Assembly (NCBI GenBank): GCA_902777355.1
Contig: CACYTU010000015.1
Coordinates: 1 to 42,693, forward strand
Direction of reading: 5' to 3'
Origin: an uncultured Lachnospiraceae bacterium
GTDB taxonomy: Bacteria > Bacillota > Clostridia > Lachnospirales > Lachnospiraceae
Length of the DNA stretch: 42,693 bases
The notes beneath the pieces were generated by a model, which saw only the letters and a list, made by a program, of their open reading frames with translations, did no database searches and was not told where the DNA came from. The stretch's first letter is position 1, and the number at the start of each line of letters is the position of its first letter. Below are positions 1 through 7,533 of this stretch, piece by piece. Position numbers and translations under genes: made by a program.

Positions 1-433
1 TTCTCCACATATCCTGACTGGACAAAGTCGATATAATCGTTTTTTGATCCTTTTAGTCAGGAGCGTTCACTCGTGGAACGAGTTTTGCAACTACCTATTG
101 ATGCAAAATAATCGGTTCTCCCCAGCCGACAGTGTAAGCCGAGCAGCATCCGATCCCATGTAACGGGGTACGGAAGACTGTGGCTGAACTGTATGACTGT
201 GGATGAACCGTAAGACTGACTTATTTATTCTTCATCGCGCAATACCCGTGACTTCAAAACAGCCGCAGGATAAGCCCGCAAAAGGGAAATTCACTTCATC
301 GCGCAATGACCGTGACTTCAAAACAGCCGCGGGATAAGCCCGCAAAAGGGAAACTCACTTCATTGCGCAAAGCCCTTGACTTCAAAACAGTCGTGGGACA
401 GGCTCGAAAAAGGGAAAACCTGAAGAATCGTTT
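1..433. other. Non-coding left end of the window
   Basis: I see no supported gene here. The first ~170 bases hold no clear structure. Around 173-215 a short phrase (gactgtggatgaac-like) is repeated about twice, and 230-421 is a three-copy tandem repeat listed separately. The aminopeptidase gene ends at 434, reading leftward into this region; no T-rich hairpin terminator is evident for it. Confidence 0.6.
230..421. repeat. Tandem repeat, 3 x 64 bp
   Basis: Three head-to-tail copies start at 230, 294 and 358, with a constant 64-bp period. Copies 1 and 2 are nearly identical and copy 3 has diverged. Each begins with cttcatcgcgcaa or a close variant and includes gacttcaaaacag. The opening phrase is also found at 5468 and 40900, so the start of the unit belongs to a dispersed repeat. 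Confidence 0.9.
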
Positions 434-1753
434 TTAAAATTTCAGTTTATAGCTGCCGTCGCCTTTTCCCTCGATGGAGGAAGAGAACAATACCTTGGCA
501 GCCTCGATCAGGTAAGCAGTGTCCCTGGCGCCGGCGGTCTCATAAGGAGAGTGCATAGCCAGCATGGGAAGTCCGATATCTACAGTGTTCAAAGCTACCT
601 GACTCTGGGAAATATTGCCCAGGGTTGAGCCGCCCAGCATATCTGACCTGTTTGAGAAGGTCTGGAAGGGAACGTCCGCCTGCCGGCAGATGGCCCGCAT
701 GACCGCTCCGGAAACCGCGTCAGTGGTGTACTTCTGGTTTGCGCTGTACTTGATGATGATTCCCTTATTGAGATAAGTGCGGTTTGTGGGATCAGTCTTA
801 TCTGTATGATTGGGATGAACAGCGTGGGCGTTATCGGCAGATACAAGGAAGCTGGAGGCAATGCTCATGAGGTAATCATCTTCTGTTCTGCCCATTGCCC
901 TGTTTATGCGGTGGAGGGTATCCCTGAGGAATGTGCCTGCCGCCCCCTGCTTTGTGACGGAACCGACCTCTTCATTGTCAAATACACAGTGGACTGCCAC
1001 GGAATCCCCGGGTTTTGCTTCCAGAAAGCCCTTTAAGGAGGCAAAAGCGCACTGAAGATCGTCCAGCCGGCCGCTTGCGATGAATTCGTTGTTGAGCCCC
1101 AGGCTGACAGCGGGCATGCGGTTGTAAAGGAAGAGGTCTGTGTCAAGGATATCCTCAGCCGAAACACCCGCCTCAGATGCGATGAGCTTCAGGAATGTAT
1201 CGGATTCCCGGCCCTTGTCACAGAAGAGGGGCAGCATGTCGATCTGGGCGTTGAATTTGTATCCGTCATTTACCTGGCGGTTCATATGGATTGCCAGATT
1301 TGGAATGATCAGGAGATCGCGGTCTACATTCACAAGCCTTGTCTCAATGCCCTCCCGGGTGCTGACGATGATCCGCCCTGCCACAGAGAGGGGTCTGTCA
1401 AACCAGGGGGCACACAGCATGCCGCCATATTTTTCGACATTGAGTTTCACGTACTGTTTATCAACTTCAATATCGGCATTGGTCTTGATCTTAAAGACAG
1501 GGGAATCGCTGTGGCTGGCCATCATCTGGAAGCCTGTGTAATCTGCCTTGGGAATCCGGAAAGCGATCAGCGAGGAATCGTTTCTGGTGACATAGTATCC
1601 TCTGCCGGCCTCAAGGTTCCACGGCATACCTTCGTATAAGTGGGTCATACCGGCCTGCTTTAAGAGGTCACACATGTTTTTGACTGCAAAAAAAGAGTTG
1701 GGGCTGTGATCAAGAAATGAAAACAGTTCTCTGTTAACATTAGAAAAATTCAT
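434..1753 (-). CDS. apeB: M18 family aminopeptidase
   Basis: A cytosolic zinc aminopeptidase of family M18 (aspartyl aminopeptidase type), which removes N-terminal, usually acidic, residues from peptides. At 439 residues it is full length for the family. The metal and catalytic residues are in place: His81 in MASHSDSP, Asp231 in GRLDD, Glu261-Glu262 in FDNEEVGS, Asp307 in SADNAH and His401 near the C terminus in HSPYETAG. The start is supported by AAAGGTGG about 8 bases upstream. It is a single gene; its 3' side is a repeat region and its 5' side faces the terminator of the LRR gene. The probable role is peptide turnover, alongside pepF nearby. The family call is firm; the exact substrate preference is inferred. 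Confidence 0.93.
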   Translation of the reverse strand: MNFSNVNRELFSFLDHSPNSFFAVKNMCDLLKQAGMTHLYEGMPWNLEAGRGYYVTRNDSSLIAFRIPKADYTGFQMMASHSDSPVFKIKTNADIEVDKQYVKLNVEKYGGMLCAPWFDRPLSVAGRIIVSTREGIETRLVNVDRDLLIIPNLAIHMNRQVNDGYKFNAQIDMLPLFCDKGRESDTFLKLIASEAGVSAEDILDTDLFLYNRMPAVSLGLNNEFIASGRLDDLQCAFASLKGFLEAKPGDSVAVHCVFDNEEVGSVTKQGAAGTFLRDTLHRINRAMGRTEDDYLMSIASSFLVSADNAHAVHPNHTDKTDPTNRTYLNKGIIIKYSANQKYTTDAVSGAVMRAICRQADVPFQTFSNRSDMLGGSTLGNISQSQVALNTVDIGLPMLAMHSPYETAGARDTAYLIEAAKVLFSSSIEGKGDGSYKLKF

Positions 1754-1894
1754 CTTATACCACCTTTAACTGAATAAAGCTCATGGATAGCCGCAGTGAT
1801 TATAGCACTGAATTGGAGATGCCGCAACTCCGCAGGGGGGATAAACGCCAGATTACTGTGCAATAACTGCATAAATGTCTGTGCAATCGCTATA

Positions 1895-1931
1895 GGAGAC
1901 AGGGGACGGTTCTGTGTCTCCTCCTGTCTCC
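1895..1931. repeat. REP-like palindrome (GGGGACGGTTCTGTGTCTCC type)
   Basis: GGAGACAGG (1895-1903) can pair with CCTGTCTCC (1923-1931), or its first seven bases with the inner tgtctcc ending at 1920, giving two exclusive hairpins. From memory, the core ggggacggttctgtgtctcc resembles small palindromic repeats scattered in many bacterial genomes, some of them tied to REP-associated tyrosine transposases. Only one copy is seen here. Confidence 0.5.
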
Positions 1932-1944
1932 TCTGGAAAAGCTT

Positions 1945-1986
1945 AAAAAAAGCCGTACAGAGGCGGATTCTTTTCCTCTGTACGGC
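1945..1986 (-). terminator. Rho-independent terminator of the LRR gene
   Basis: A perfect 12-bp stem pairs GCCGTACAGAGG (1952-1963) with CCTCTGTACGGC (1975-1986). On the minus strand it is followed by seven T. It lies about 20 bases past the stop of the LRR gene at 2005. Confidence 0.9.
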
Positions 1987-2004
1987 CGGGCTGTGCGTCT
2001 GTGC

Positions 2005-3408
2005 TCAGGAGGGATGCTCCTCGAAGGTCATACCGTTTTCAGAGCAGTATTGCTCTGCCCGGCTGCCCTTCCTGCCCCGGATGATCAGGCCGGGACTGCA
2101 CTCATTAAATGCATCGGCGCTGATTCTGTTCACGCTTTCGGGAATGGTGACGGCTTTCAGGCTTTGGCAGCCGGAAAAAACGCCTTTTTTGATATCGACC
2201 ACGCTGTCGGGGATGAGGACACTTTCCAATCCTGTGCAGCCGGAAAAGAGCCCTGTGCCCATCCTTTTCAGATTCCGTGGCAGGGTCACTGTTTTCAGGG
2301 AGGGACATTTACTGAATGCGCGGGGACCAATTCTGGTGACACTGTCGGGGAGGGTGACGGACTCGAGGCCGGCGCAGGAACAGAAGGCTTCTTCTCCGAT
2401 TTCCGTGACGCTGTCCGGGATTTCAACGCTCTGCAGGGAGGGATCCTCAAAAAAGGCCTTGTCACCGATGCAGGTCGCATTGTCGGGGATTACCATGCGG
2501 GTCCCCTTGCGGTCCCGTCCGGACAAGCGGCTGAAAAGCCTTGTCCTGTATCCCCTGTCTGCCAGCAGGGCAAGGAGATCGCGCAGATATTTTATGCAAA
2601 GTTCTCTGGAAGAGGCTTCGAGCGTGACTGCGGGGTCGCAGCCGTGTGAGAATTGAATCACTGCCGAAACCATTTCCATTTCTACATCATTGACACTCCG
2701 GATCCACCGGTCGATTTCCTCATCCTGCCTCACGGCTTCGCAGTCATCTGTCAGGATAGAGACATGAAAGGCGGGAAAAGTCATCTTTCTTTTCACAAAT
2801 CTGTTGTCTGAGCGCACCCAGGACAGGATGATAGAGTGATAGACGGGATTCCCTTCCAGCTGTTCAAAATCCAGGGAACTTCTGTCGTATACGGCATGTG
2901 TCAGTATCCTTTTCGCGTAGGTCCCGGGACTGTCCATACGCAGCATTCCTTCAAAGGACGTTGTGGGGAATGCCGCTGCCATGATCAGGCAGTACATGCA
3001 GAAAAAATCTTCAAAATAAAGATTTTCAATCTGGTGGCAGCCTTCCGCGTTACAGGCATAGCGGGTGCAGTCCCCGAATTTGAGGCGATTTCCCTCCTGC
3101 CTGATCTGCCTGACCGCTTTTCTCGCGTCCTGTAAATCAGGAGTATGGGACATGCTGCGCCTTATAGAATCGTACTCCATCCTGTACCGAGACCATAAAA
3201 GTGTAAGATCACTGATCTCCTCGAAGCGGACATACCGTTCCGGATAGTGGATCCAGCCGTCGGCGTTCTGAGGCTTTATGTCGTCAAAAAGAAGCCATTG
3301 ATCATGGTTGTGGAAGTAAACATAAATCATGGTCCCGGCGATCCGGCGCGCTCTGGCTGCGTCATCCGCTCCGGAAAAGATGAATTCTATTTCTGTTCTT
3401 GTACTCAT
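2005..3408 (-). CDS. BspA-type leucine-rich-repeat protein
   Basis: A 467-residue protein with two parts. Residues ~1-310 match no family I recognise; they hold several Cys (RYACNAEGC, FFCMYC) and a helical segment. Residues ~315-450 carry consecutive ~23-residue BspA-type LRR_5 repeats, seen as recurring IPDSVTEIG, LPDSVTRIG, IPDSVVDI and IPESVNRI with alternating F.GC/S.C. Such repeats mediate protein binding and are often on the cell surface in gut bacteria. Here there is no signal peptide, transmembrane segment or sorting motif, so a cytosolic location is more likely. The start is preceded by CAGGGA. The gene lies downstream of pepF on the same strand, but 200 bp of repeats separate them. 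The repeat domain is certain; the N-terminal function is unknown. Confidence 0.85.
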   Translation of the reverse strand: MSTRTEIEFIFSGADDAARARRIAGTMIYVYFHNHDQWLLFDDIKPQNADGWIHYPERYVRFEEISDLTLLWSRYRMEYDSIRRSMSHTPDLQDARKAVRQIRQEGNRLKFGDCTRYACNAEGCHQIENLYFEDFFCMYCLIMAAAFPTTSFEGMLRMDSPGTYAKRILTHAVYDRSSLDFEQLEGNPVYHSIILSWVRSDNRFVKRKMTFPAFHVSILTDDCEAVRQDEEIDRWIRSVNDVEMEMVSAVIQFSHGCDPAVTLEASSRELCIKYLRDLLALLADRGYRTRLFSRLSGRDRKGTRMVIPDNATCIGDKAFFEDPSLQSVEIPDSVTEIGEEAFCSCAGLESVTLPDSVTRIGPRAFSKCPSLKTVTLPRNLKRMGTGLFSGCTGLESVLIPDSVVDIKKGVFSGCQSLKAVTIPESVNRISADAFNECSPGLIIRGRKGSRAEQYCSENGMTFEEHPS

Positions 3409-3546
3409 TTTCTATCCCTGCTTTTCTATCCATGTATGGCTTCTGGAGTCTGCGGTCATGGATCTTTTGTTAAATTTTCAGGCCTTTATGCTGTGGCCGC
3501 ATTTTCGCAGTTACAATTGTCCGGAATATTTTGCAGTCGGAGCTTT

Positions 3547-3610
3547 GCGGTCATGAAATTGCGGTCATGAAATTGCAGTCATGATATTGCAGTCATGAAA
3601 TTGCGGTCAC
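3547..3610. repeat. 14-bp tandem repeat reaching the pepF stop codon
   Basis: The unit gcggtcatgaaatt, or a variant with an A change, occurs at 3547, 3561, 3575 and 3589, followed by a partial copy at 3603-3610. The partial copy contains the pepF stop codon (3607-3609), so the array grew from, or into, the end of the gene. Confidence 0.85.
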
Positions 3611-5415
3611 AGTGTTCCGGTCCAAAGCTCTTCCATCTGCCTGACCGCGTCTCCGAACACCTGCAGAGCCTCATCGACCGGCTTTGAGGTGGACAGATCC
3701 ACGCCCGCAATCTTCAGCAGGCTGACCGGATCCTGTGTGCAGCCGCTCCTCAGGAAGTCCAGATAGGGCTTCACGGCGCTTTCGCCCTGTTCCAGAATCC
3801 TGTGCGCGATCGCGACGGCGGCAGAGAAGCTGGTGGCATACTGGTAGACGTAGAAGTTGTAATAGAAATGGGGAATTCTGCACCACTCGTAGGCAATCAG
3901 AGGATCTGAAACCATGTCCGGGCCGAAATACTGCTTGTTCAGCTCCAGGTATGTGTCACAGAGAGTTCCTGCCGTGAGGGGAGTTCCCTCTTCCGCCATA
4001 GCGTTGGTCCTGCGCTCGAATTCCTCGAACATGGTCTGGCGGTAGACCGTTCCCTTGAAGCACTCCAGATAATGATTGATCAGGTACGCCTCCTCTTTTG
4101 GATCCTCCGCCCGGGCCAGCAGGTACTCGAGCAGCAGGATCTCGTTGGTGGTCGAAGCGACTTCCGCCACGAAAATCCTGTACTCGGAATTCAGGTGGGA
4201 CTGGGCGTGAGATGAGTACCAGGTGTGCAGGGAGTGGCCCATCTCATGGACAAGCGTGAAAACATCATCCAGAGTATCCGTGTAGTTTAGCAGCATGTAG
4301 GGGTGGACGCCGTAGACGCCGGAAGAGTAGGCGCCCGACCTCTTTCCTTCGTTTTCACATACGTCGATCCAGCGATCCTCATAGGCCTGCCTGACGATGG
4401 AAAGATACTCCTCTCCCAGGGGGGCGAGGGCCTTGAGGGAGATCTCTTTGGCCTCTTCATATGTGAATTTCCGGTCGTAATCGGCCACCATGGGCACATA
4501 TACGTCGTACATGTGCAGCTGGTCCACGCCCAGCATCTTTTTGCGGAGAGAGACATAGCGGTGCATGTGCTCCATGCCGCGGTGAATGCTGTCGATCAGC
4601 CGGTCGCAGACAGCGGGGTCCACGTTGTTTGCTCCTACGGCAGCGGCAAAGGAGGAGGGATATTTCCTGGCGCGGGCGTAGAAAATCTGTTTCTTCACCT
4701 GACCGTCATAGAGTGCTGCCCAGGTGTTGGCGAACTCACTGTAGCGGGTATAGTATTTTTCAAAAATCTCTTTGCGCAGGGCCCGGTCCGGGGACATCTG
4801 CAGCGGCACAAAACGTCCGTTGGAGAGCACGATTACCTTCCCTTCCGCGTCAGTGACAGACGGGAATTTCAGGTCCGCGTTGGAGAGCATTCCAAAACTG
4901 TTGTAGGGTGTCTGAGCCATTTCGCCGGCAGAAGCCAGAAGCTGTTCCATCTCCTTGCTCAGGGTGTGTTCCTTCAGGCGGCGGATCTCGCGGATCGTGA
5001 CATCGTATTCAGAGAGCTTCGGCTCTTCCTGAAAGAAGCGCGCCAGAATATGGTCCGGGATGTCCAGGATCTCCGGCTCCACAAATGCCAGCTCCTCGCT
5101 GATCCTGACCGAAGCGCTCTGCACCTTCAGCTGCAGTTCCTGATAATGGGAGTTGCCTGCGTCCTGGTCGTGGCGCATGAGGGCGTAACCGCCCGCCCGG
5201 TCCAGTTTCAGAGAGCAGTCATCATACAGCTTCAGCGCCTGATAGAGGCTGTCCGCGCTTTGGCAGAGGCGTCCCTCAAATTCCAGGACTTTGTCCGCAA
5301 GCGATTTTGCCTCCTGCAGGTCCTCTTCCCAGAGGGCTTCGTCCGGATAAATATCCTCCAGACGCCATGTCAGTTCTTCCGCTAATTCTTCTCTTTTGGG
5401 TAATCTGTCATTCAT
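3607..5415 (-). CDS. pepF: Oligoendopeptidase F (M3B)
   Basis: A cytosolic zinc endopeptidase that cuts short peptides. It is 602 residues, normal for the family. Zinc site: HEMGHSLH with His390, Glu391 and His394; the third ligand is probably Glu418 in FVAEVAST. The N-terminal helical domain (about 115-185, including the SAGEMAQTPYNSFG segment) and the C-terminal YQYATSFSAA segment are typical of PepF. The start is set by AAAGGAGG 9 bases upstream. The stop lies in a 14-bp tandem repeat. It is probably transcribed alone. The M18 aminopeptidase on the same strand suggests shared duty in peptide breakdown, but this is inference. Confidence 0.96.
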   Translation of the reverse strand: MNDRLPKREELAEELTWRLEDIYPDEALWEEDLQEAKSLADKVLEFEGRLCQSADSLYQALKLYDDCSLKLDRAGGYALMRHDQDAGNSHYQELQLKVQSASVRISEELAFVEPEILDIPDHILARFFQEEPKLSEYDVTIREIRRLKEHTLSKEMEQLLASAGEMAQTPYNSFGMLSNADLKFPSVTDAEGKVIVLSNGRFVPLQMSPDRALRKEIFEKYYTRYSEFANTWAALYDGQVKKQIFYARARKYPSSFAAAVGANNVDPAVCDRLIDSIHRGMEHMHRYVSLRKKMLGVDQLHMYDVYVPMVADYDRKFTYEEAKEISLKALAPLGEEYLSIVRQAYEDRWIDVCENEGKRSGAYSSGVYGVHPYMLLNYTDTLDDVFTLVHEMGHSLHTWYSSHAQSHLNSEYRIFVAEVASTTNEILLLEYLLARAEDPKEEAYLINHYLECFKGTVYRQTMFEEFERRTNAMAEEGTPLTAGTLCDTYLELNKQYFGPDMVSDPLIAYEWCRIPHFYYNFYVYQYATSFSAAVAIAHRILEQGESAVKPYLDFLRSGCTQDPVSLLKIAGVDLSTSKPVDEALQVFGDAVRQMEELWTGTL

Positions 5416-5467
5416 GTATATTTTCCTCCTTTGACCGGGCGTCTGCCCGGCTTTCCGGGAATGCCGG

Positions 5468-5485
5468 TTTATTCTTCATCGCGCA
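5468..5485. repeat. Dispersed 18-bp repeat
   Basis: The sequence tttattcttcatcgcgca is found identically at 224-241, here and at 40900-40917. At the first site it opens a tandem array. Here it lies ~50 bp upstream of the pepF start. Confidence 0.7.
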
Positions 5486-5684
5486 AAGCATTATCACAAA
5501 ATCATTTATGATGTCAGGGTCAAAAGGCGGCTGAGAGAAGTCTGTCTCGTCATTCTTAATTGCGAAGTACCCCTGACTTCAGCCGCAGGATACCTGCACA
5601 AAAAGATTTCCTGAAAAAACAATGTGCCGCGATGTCACTATTCTACCACAAAAAAAGGCAGGCTGCCCGAAAGAGAGCCACGGA

Positions 5685-5746
5685 GCGGGAGCGTCCCGCC
5701 GAAACAATGATACACAAAAGGCGTATTGTTTTCAGCAGGCTGTAAC
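5685..5746 (+). mobile_element. Truncated copy of the GTTACAG inverted-repeat element
   Basis: The sequence from cacggagcggg to ggctgtaac matches the right part of the full element at 20073-20279 (including accgaaacaatgat, cacaaaaggcgtattgttttcagca). The left half is missing and about nine bases are deleted just before the terminal ctgtaac. No direct repeat flanks it, as expected for a decayed copy. It ends ~150 bp upstream of the Ldh2 gene. Confidence 0.75.
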
Positions 5747-5810
5747 ACCATATAAAGGATTGGCGGAGAGATCTGTTTTCGGACCGGTGGAATAACTACC
5801 GGAGGCATAG

Positions 5811-5816
5811 TATAAT
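5811..5816 (+). promoter_or_regulatory. Candidate -10 box for the Ldh2 gene
   Basis: TATAAT lies 79 bp upstream of the start codon. The -35 position is poor (TGGAAT at 17-bp spacing). Between it and the gene, ATAAATACAGCG occurs twice (about 5838 and 5867), possibly an operator pair. Confidence 0.3.
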
Positions 5817-5894
5817 AGACACAAAGCCGGTGAGAGTATAAATACAGCGGCAGATTATTATTGCATAAATACAGCGCTTCAGGAGAGATGAAAT

Positions 5895-7010
5895 ATGACA
5901 GAGACAAGACCTTATGTGGATTGGAAACTCATGAATGATTTCATGGTGGATGTATTTGAGAAATATGGTGTGCCGAGGGAAGACGGGGCAATCTGTGCGG
6001 ATGTCCTTTTGGAAAGTGACCGGCGCGGCATTGAGAGCCATGGCTGCAACCGCTTTAAACCGATTTATCTCGACCGTATCAAAAACGGAACGCTTCTTCC
6101 TAAAACAAAGATCGAACTCGTAAAAGAGACCCCTACGACGCTCGTTATGGATGCTCATAACGGCTTGGGTATGGTGGCCAGTCATAAGATGATGGAAATG
6201 CTGATTTACAAGGCCGGCAAGTACGGTATGGCAGGCGGCACCATCTTCAATTCCACACATTACGGAATAGCGGGATATTGGACGACTATGGCTGCGAAAG
6301 CGGGTATGATCGGCATTTCCGGTACCAATGCCAGGCCGTCGGTGGCCCCGACCTTCGGAGTAGAACCCATGATGGGGACCAACCCCATGACATTTACCAT
6401 ACCGACCGATGAAGAATTTGATTTCAATCTGGACTGTGCCACCTGCATCATCCAGAACGGCAAGATCGAGTTCTATGAGAGGATGGGCAAGCCCACGCCA
6501 GAGGGCTGTGTGATCGCAAAGGACGGCAGCGTGCCGACAGATTCGGGAATGATCCTGAAAGAGATGCGCAAGGGCAACGTCGCCCTGCTCCCTCTGGGAG
6601 GACGGGGAGAGGCGACAGCCGGCTACAAGGGCTATGGCTTCACAACAGTTGTGGAGATCCTGTCTTCAGCCCTGTCGGGAGGTCCCTTTATGAAGGCCCT
6701 GAGCGGTGTGTCCGAAGACGGAAGCCCTCAGATGTACAGGCTGGGACATTTCTTCTTTGTGATCAATCCTGAGTTTTTCATGGGCCTCGATACCTTCAGG
6801 AAGACTGCGGGAGACATCTGCAGAGGCCTGCGTGCTTCTCAGAAGGAACCCGGAGCGGAACGTATCTACACTGCGGGCGAGAAGGAATGGCTGGCCTGGC
6901 AGGACCGCAAAGACAAGGGTGTTCCTGTCGGGGATTCCATCCAGAAAGAACTGATCCAGCTGCGTGACGAATGCGGTCTGACACAGTATACATTCCCGTT
7001 TGAGAAGTGA
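5895..7010 (+). CDS. Ldh2-family malate/L-lactate (or sulfolactate/ureidoglycolate) dehydrogenase
   Basis: A NAD(P)-dependent 2-hydroxyacid oxidoreductase of the Ldh2/MDH2 fold, unrelated to classic Rossmann LDH. It is 371 residues, normal length. Family marks: ESHGCNRF near residue 45, SHYGIAGYW near 115-125, the SGTNARPSVAPTFG segment, GTNPMTF, and YKGYGFTTVVEILSSALSG near 250. The start has GGAGAG 8 bases upstream. It is monocistronic: a promoter candidate precedes it and a terminator hairpin follows at 7267. No pathway partner is adjacent, so the substrate (malate, lactate, sulfolactate, ureidoglycolate or a sugar acid) cannot be chosen from sequence alone. Family confidence is high, substrate confidence low. 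Confidence 0.9.
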   Translation: MTETRPYVDWKLMNDFMVDVFEKYGVPREDGAICADVLLESDRRGIESHGCNRFKPIYLDRIKNGTLLPKTKIELVKETPTTLVMDAHNGLGMVASHKMMEMLIYKAGKYGMAGGTIFNSTHYGIAGYWTTMAAKAGMIGISGTNARPSVAPTFGVEPMMGTNPMTFTIPTDEEFDFNLDCATCIIQNGKIEFYERMGKPTPEGCVIAKDGSVPTDSGMILKEMRKGNVALLPLGGRGEATAGYKGYGFTTVVEILSSALSGGPFMKALSGVSEDGSPQMYRLGHFFFVINPEFFMGLDTFRKTAGDICRGLRASQKEPGAERIYTAGEKEWLAWQDRKDKGVPVGDSIQKELIQLRDECGLTQYTFPFEK

Positions 7011-7082
7011 CAGGTCAGTCTTTGAAAAATGTATTTCAGCATCTGTAATCACCTGACCGGCAGCTGTAATCATCCGGGCATG

Positions 7083-7172
7083 TGAACTATGCCCAAATGA
7101 ACTATGCCCAAATGAACTATGCCCAAATGAACTATGCCCAAATGAACTATGCTCAAATGAACTATGCTCAAC
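7083..7172. repeat. Tandem repeat, 6 x 15 bp
   Basis: Six consecutive copies of tgaactatgcccaaa; the last two carry a C-to-T change. The 15-bp period gives an open frame on the minus strand reading FGHSS repeatedly, but that frame overlaps the Ldh2 gene and has no ribosome binding site, so I do not call it a gene. Confidence 0.93.
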
Positions 7173-7199
7173 CACAAAAATGAAGATAATAAGCAAAGA

Positions 7200-7267
7200 A
7201 AAAATCAAAGATAAAAATCAAAGATAAAAATCAAAGATAAAAACAAAGATAAAAACAAAGATAAAAA
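7200..7267. repeat. A-rich tandem repeat, 12-13 bp unit
   Basis: About five copies of aaaaatcaaagat or aaaaacaaagat run straight into the A-tract at the base of the next hairpin. This is a second, unrelated array only ~30 bp after the 15-bp array. Confidence 0.88.
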
Positions 7268-7310
7268 AAGAACCGCGGCTCCTTTATGGGAAACTGCGGT
7301 TCTTATATTT
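7267..7310. terminator. Bidirectional terminator between convergent genes
   Basis: AAGAACCGC pairs with GCGGTTCTT around the loop ggctcctttatgggaaact. On the minus strand it is followed by seven T, on the plus strand by TATATTTT. It separates the Ldh2 gene from the convergent secreted-protein gene. Confidence 0.82.
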
Positions 7311-7533
7311 TATGGGATCTATTTTATGGGATCGTTTTTTACTTTTACGAAATTGTCTGTGTGATGCCTTGCCCCTCCCTGTGGCTTATGCTGCCTGCAC
7401 CGGCCGGTTGAGGTGAGGCGGCAGGACTGCCTCTGAACTCAAAGGTGCAGGCCGGGTGCGTGCCAACAGAACTTCAGGCTGAATATGAATAAGGGCTGTC
7501 AAGGCGTCTGGATGTGGGCAGGCAGGGTGCAGG

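Larger units (their letters stand above)
5416..5894. other. Divergent intergenic region pepF / Ldh2
   Basis: This 479-bp gap separates divergently read genes. It contains the dispersed 18-mer at 5468, a second degraded copy of that repeat near 5553-5600 (gacttcagccgcaggat), a truncated inverted-repeat element (5685-5746) and a candidate promoter (5811). No gene is supported. Confidence 0.6.

Noticed and set aside
4303-5385. A 360-codon plus-strand frame opposite pepF
   Set aside because: pepF has an intact zinc site and a strong ribosome binding site; the opposite frame has neither.
6666-7208. Minus-strand frame with FGHSS pentapeptide repeats
   Set aside because: The repeats come from a 15-bp intergenic array and the rest overlaps the Ldh2 gene. 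There is no ribosome binding site and no codon bias of a gene.
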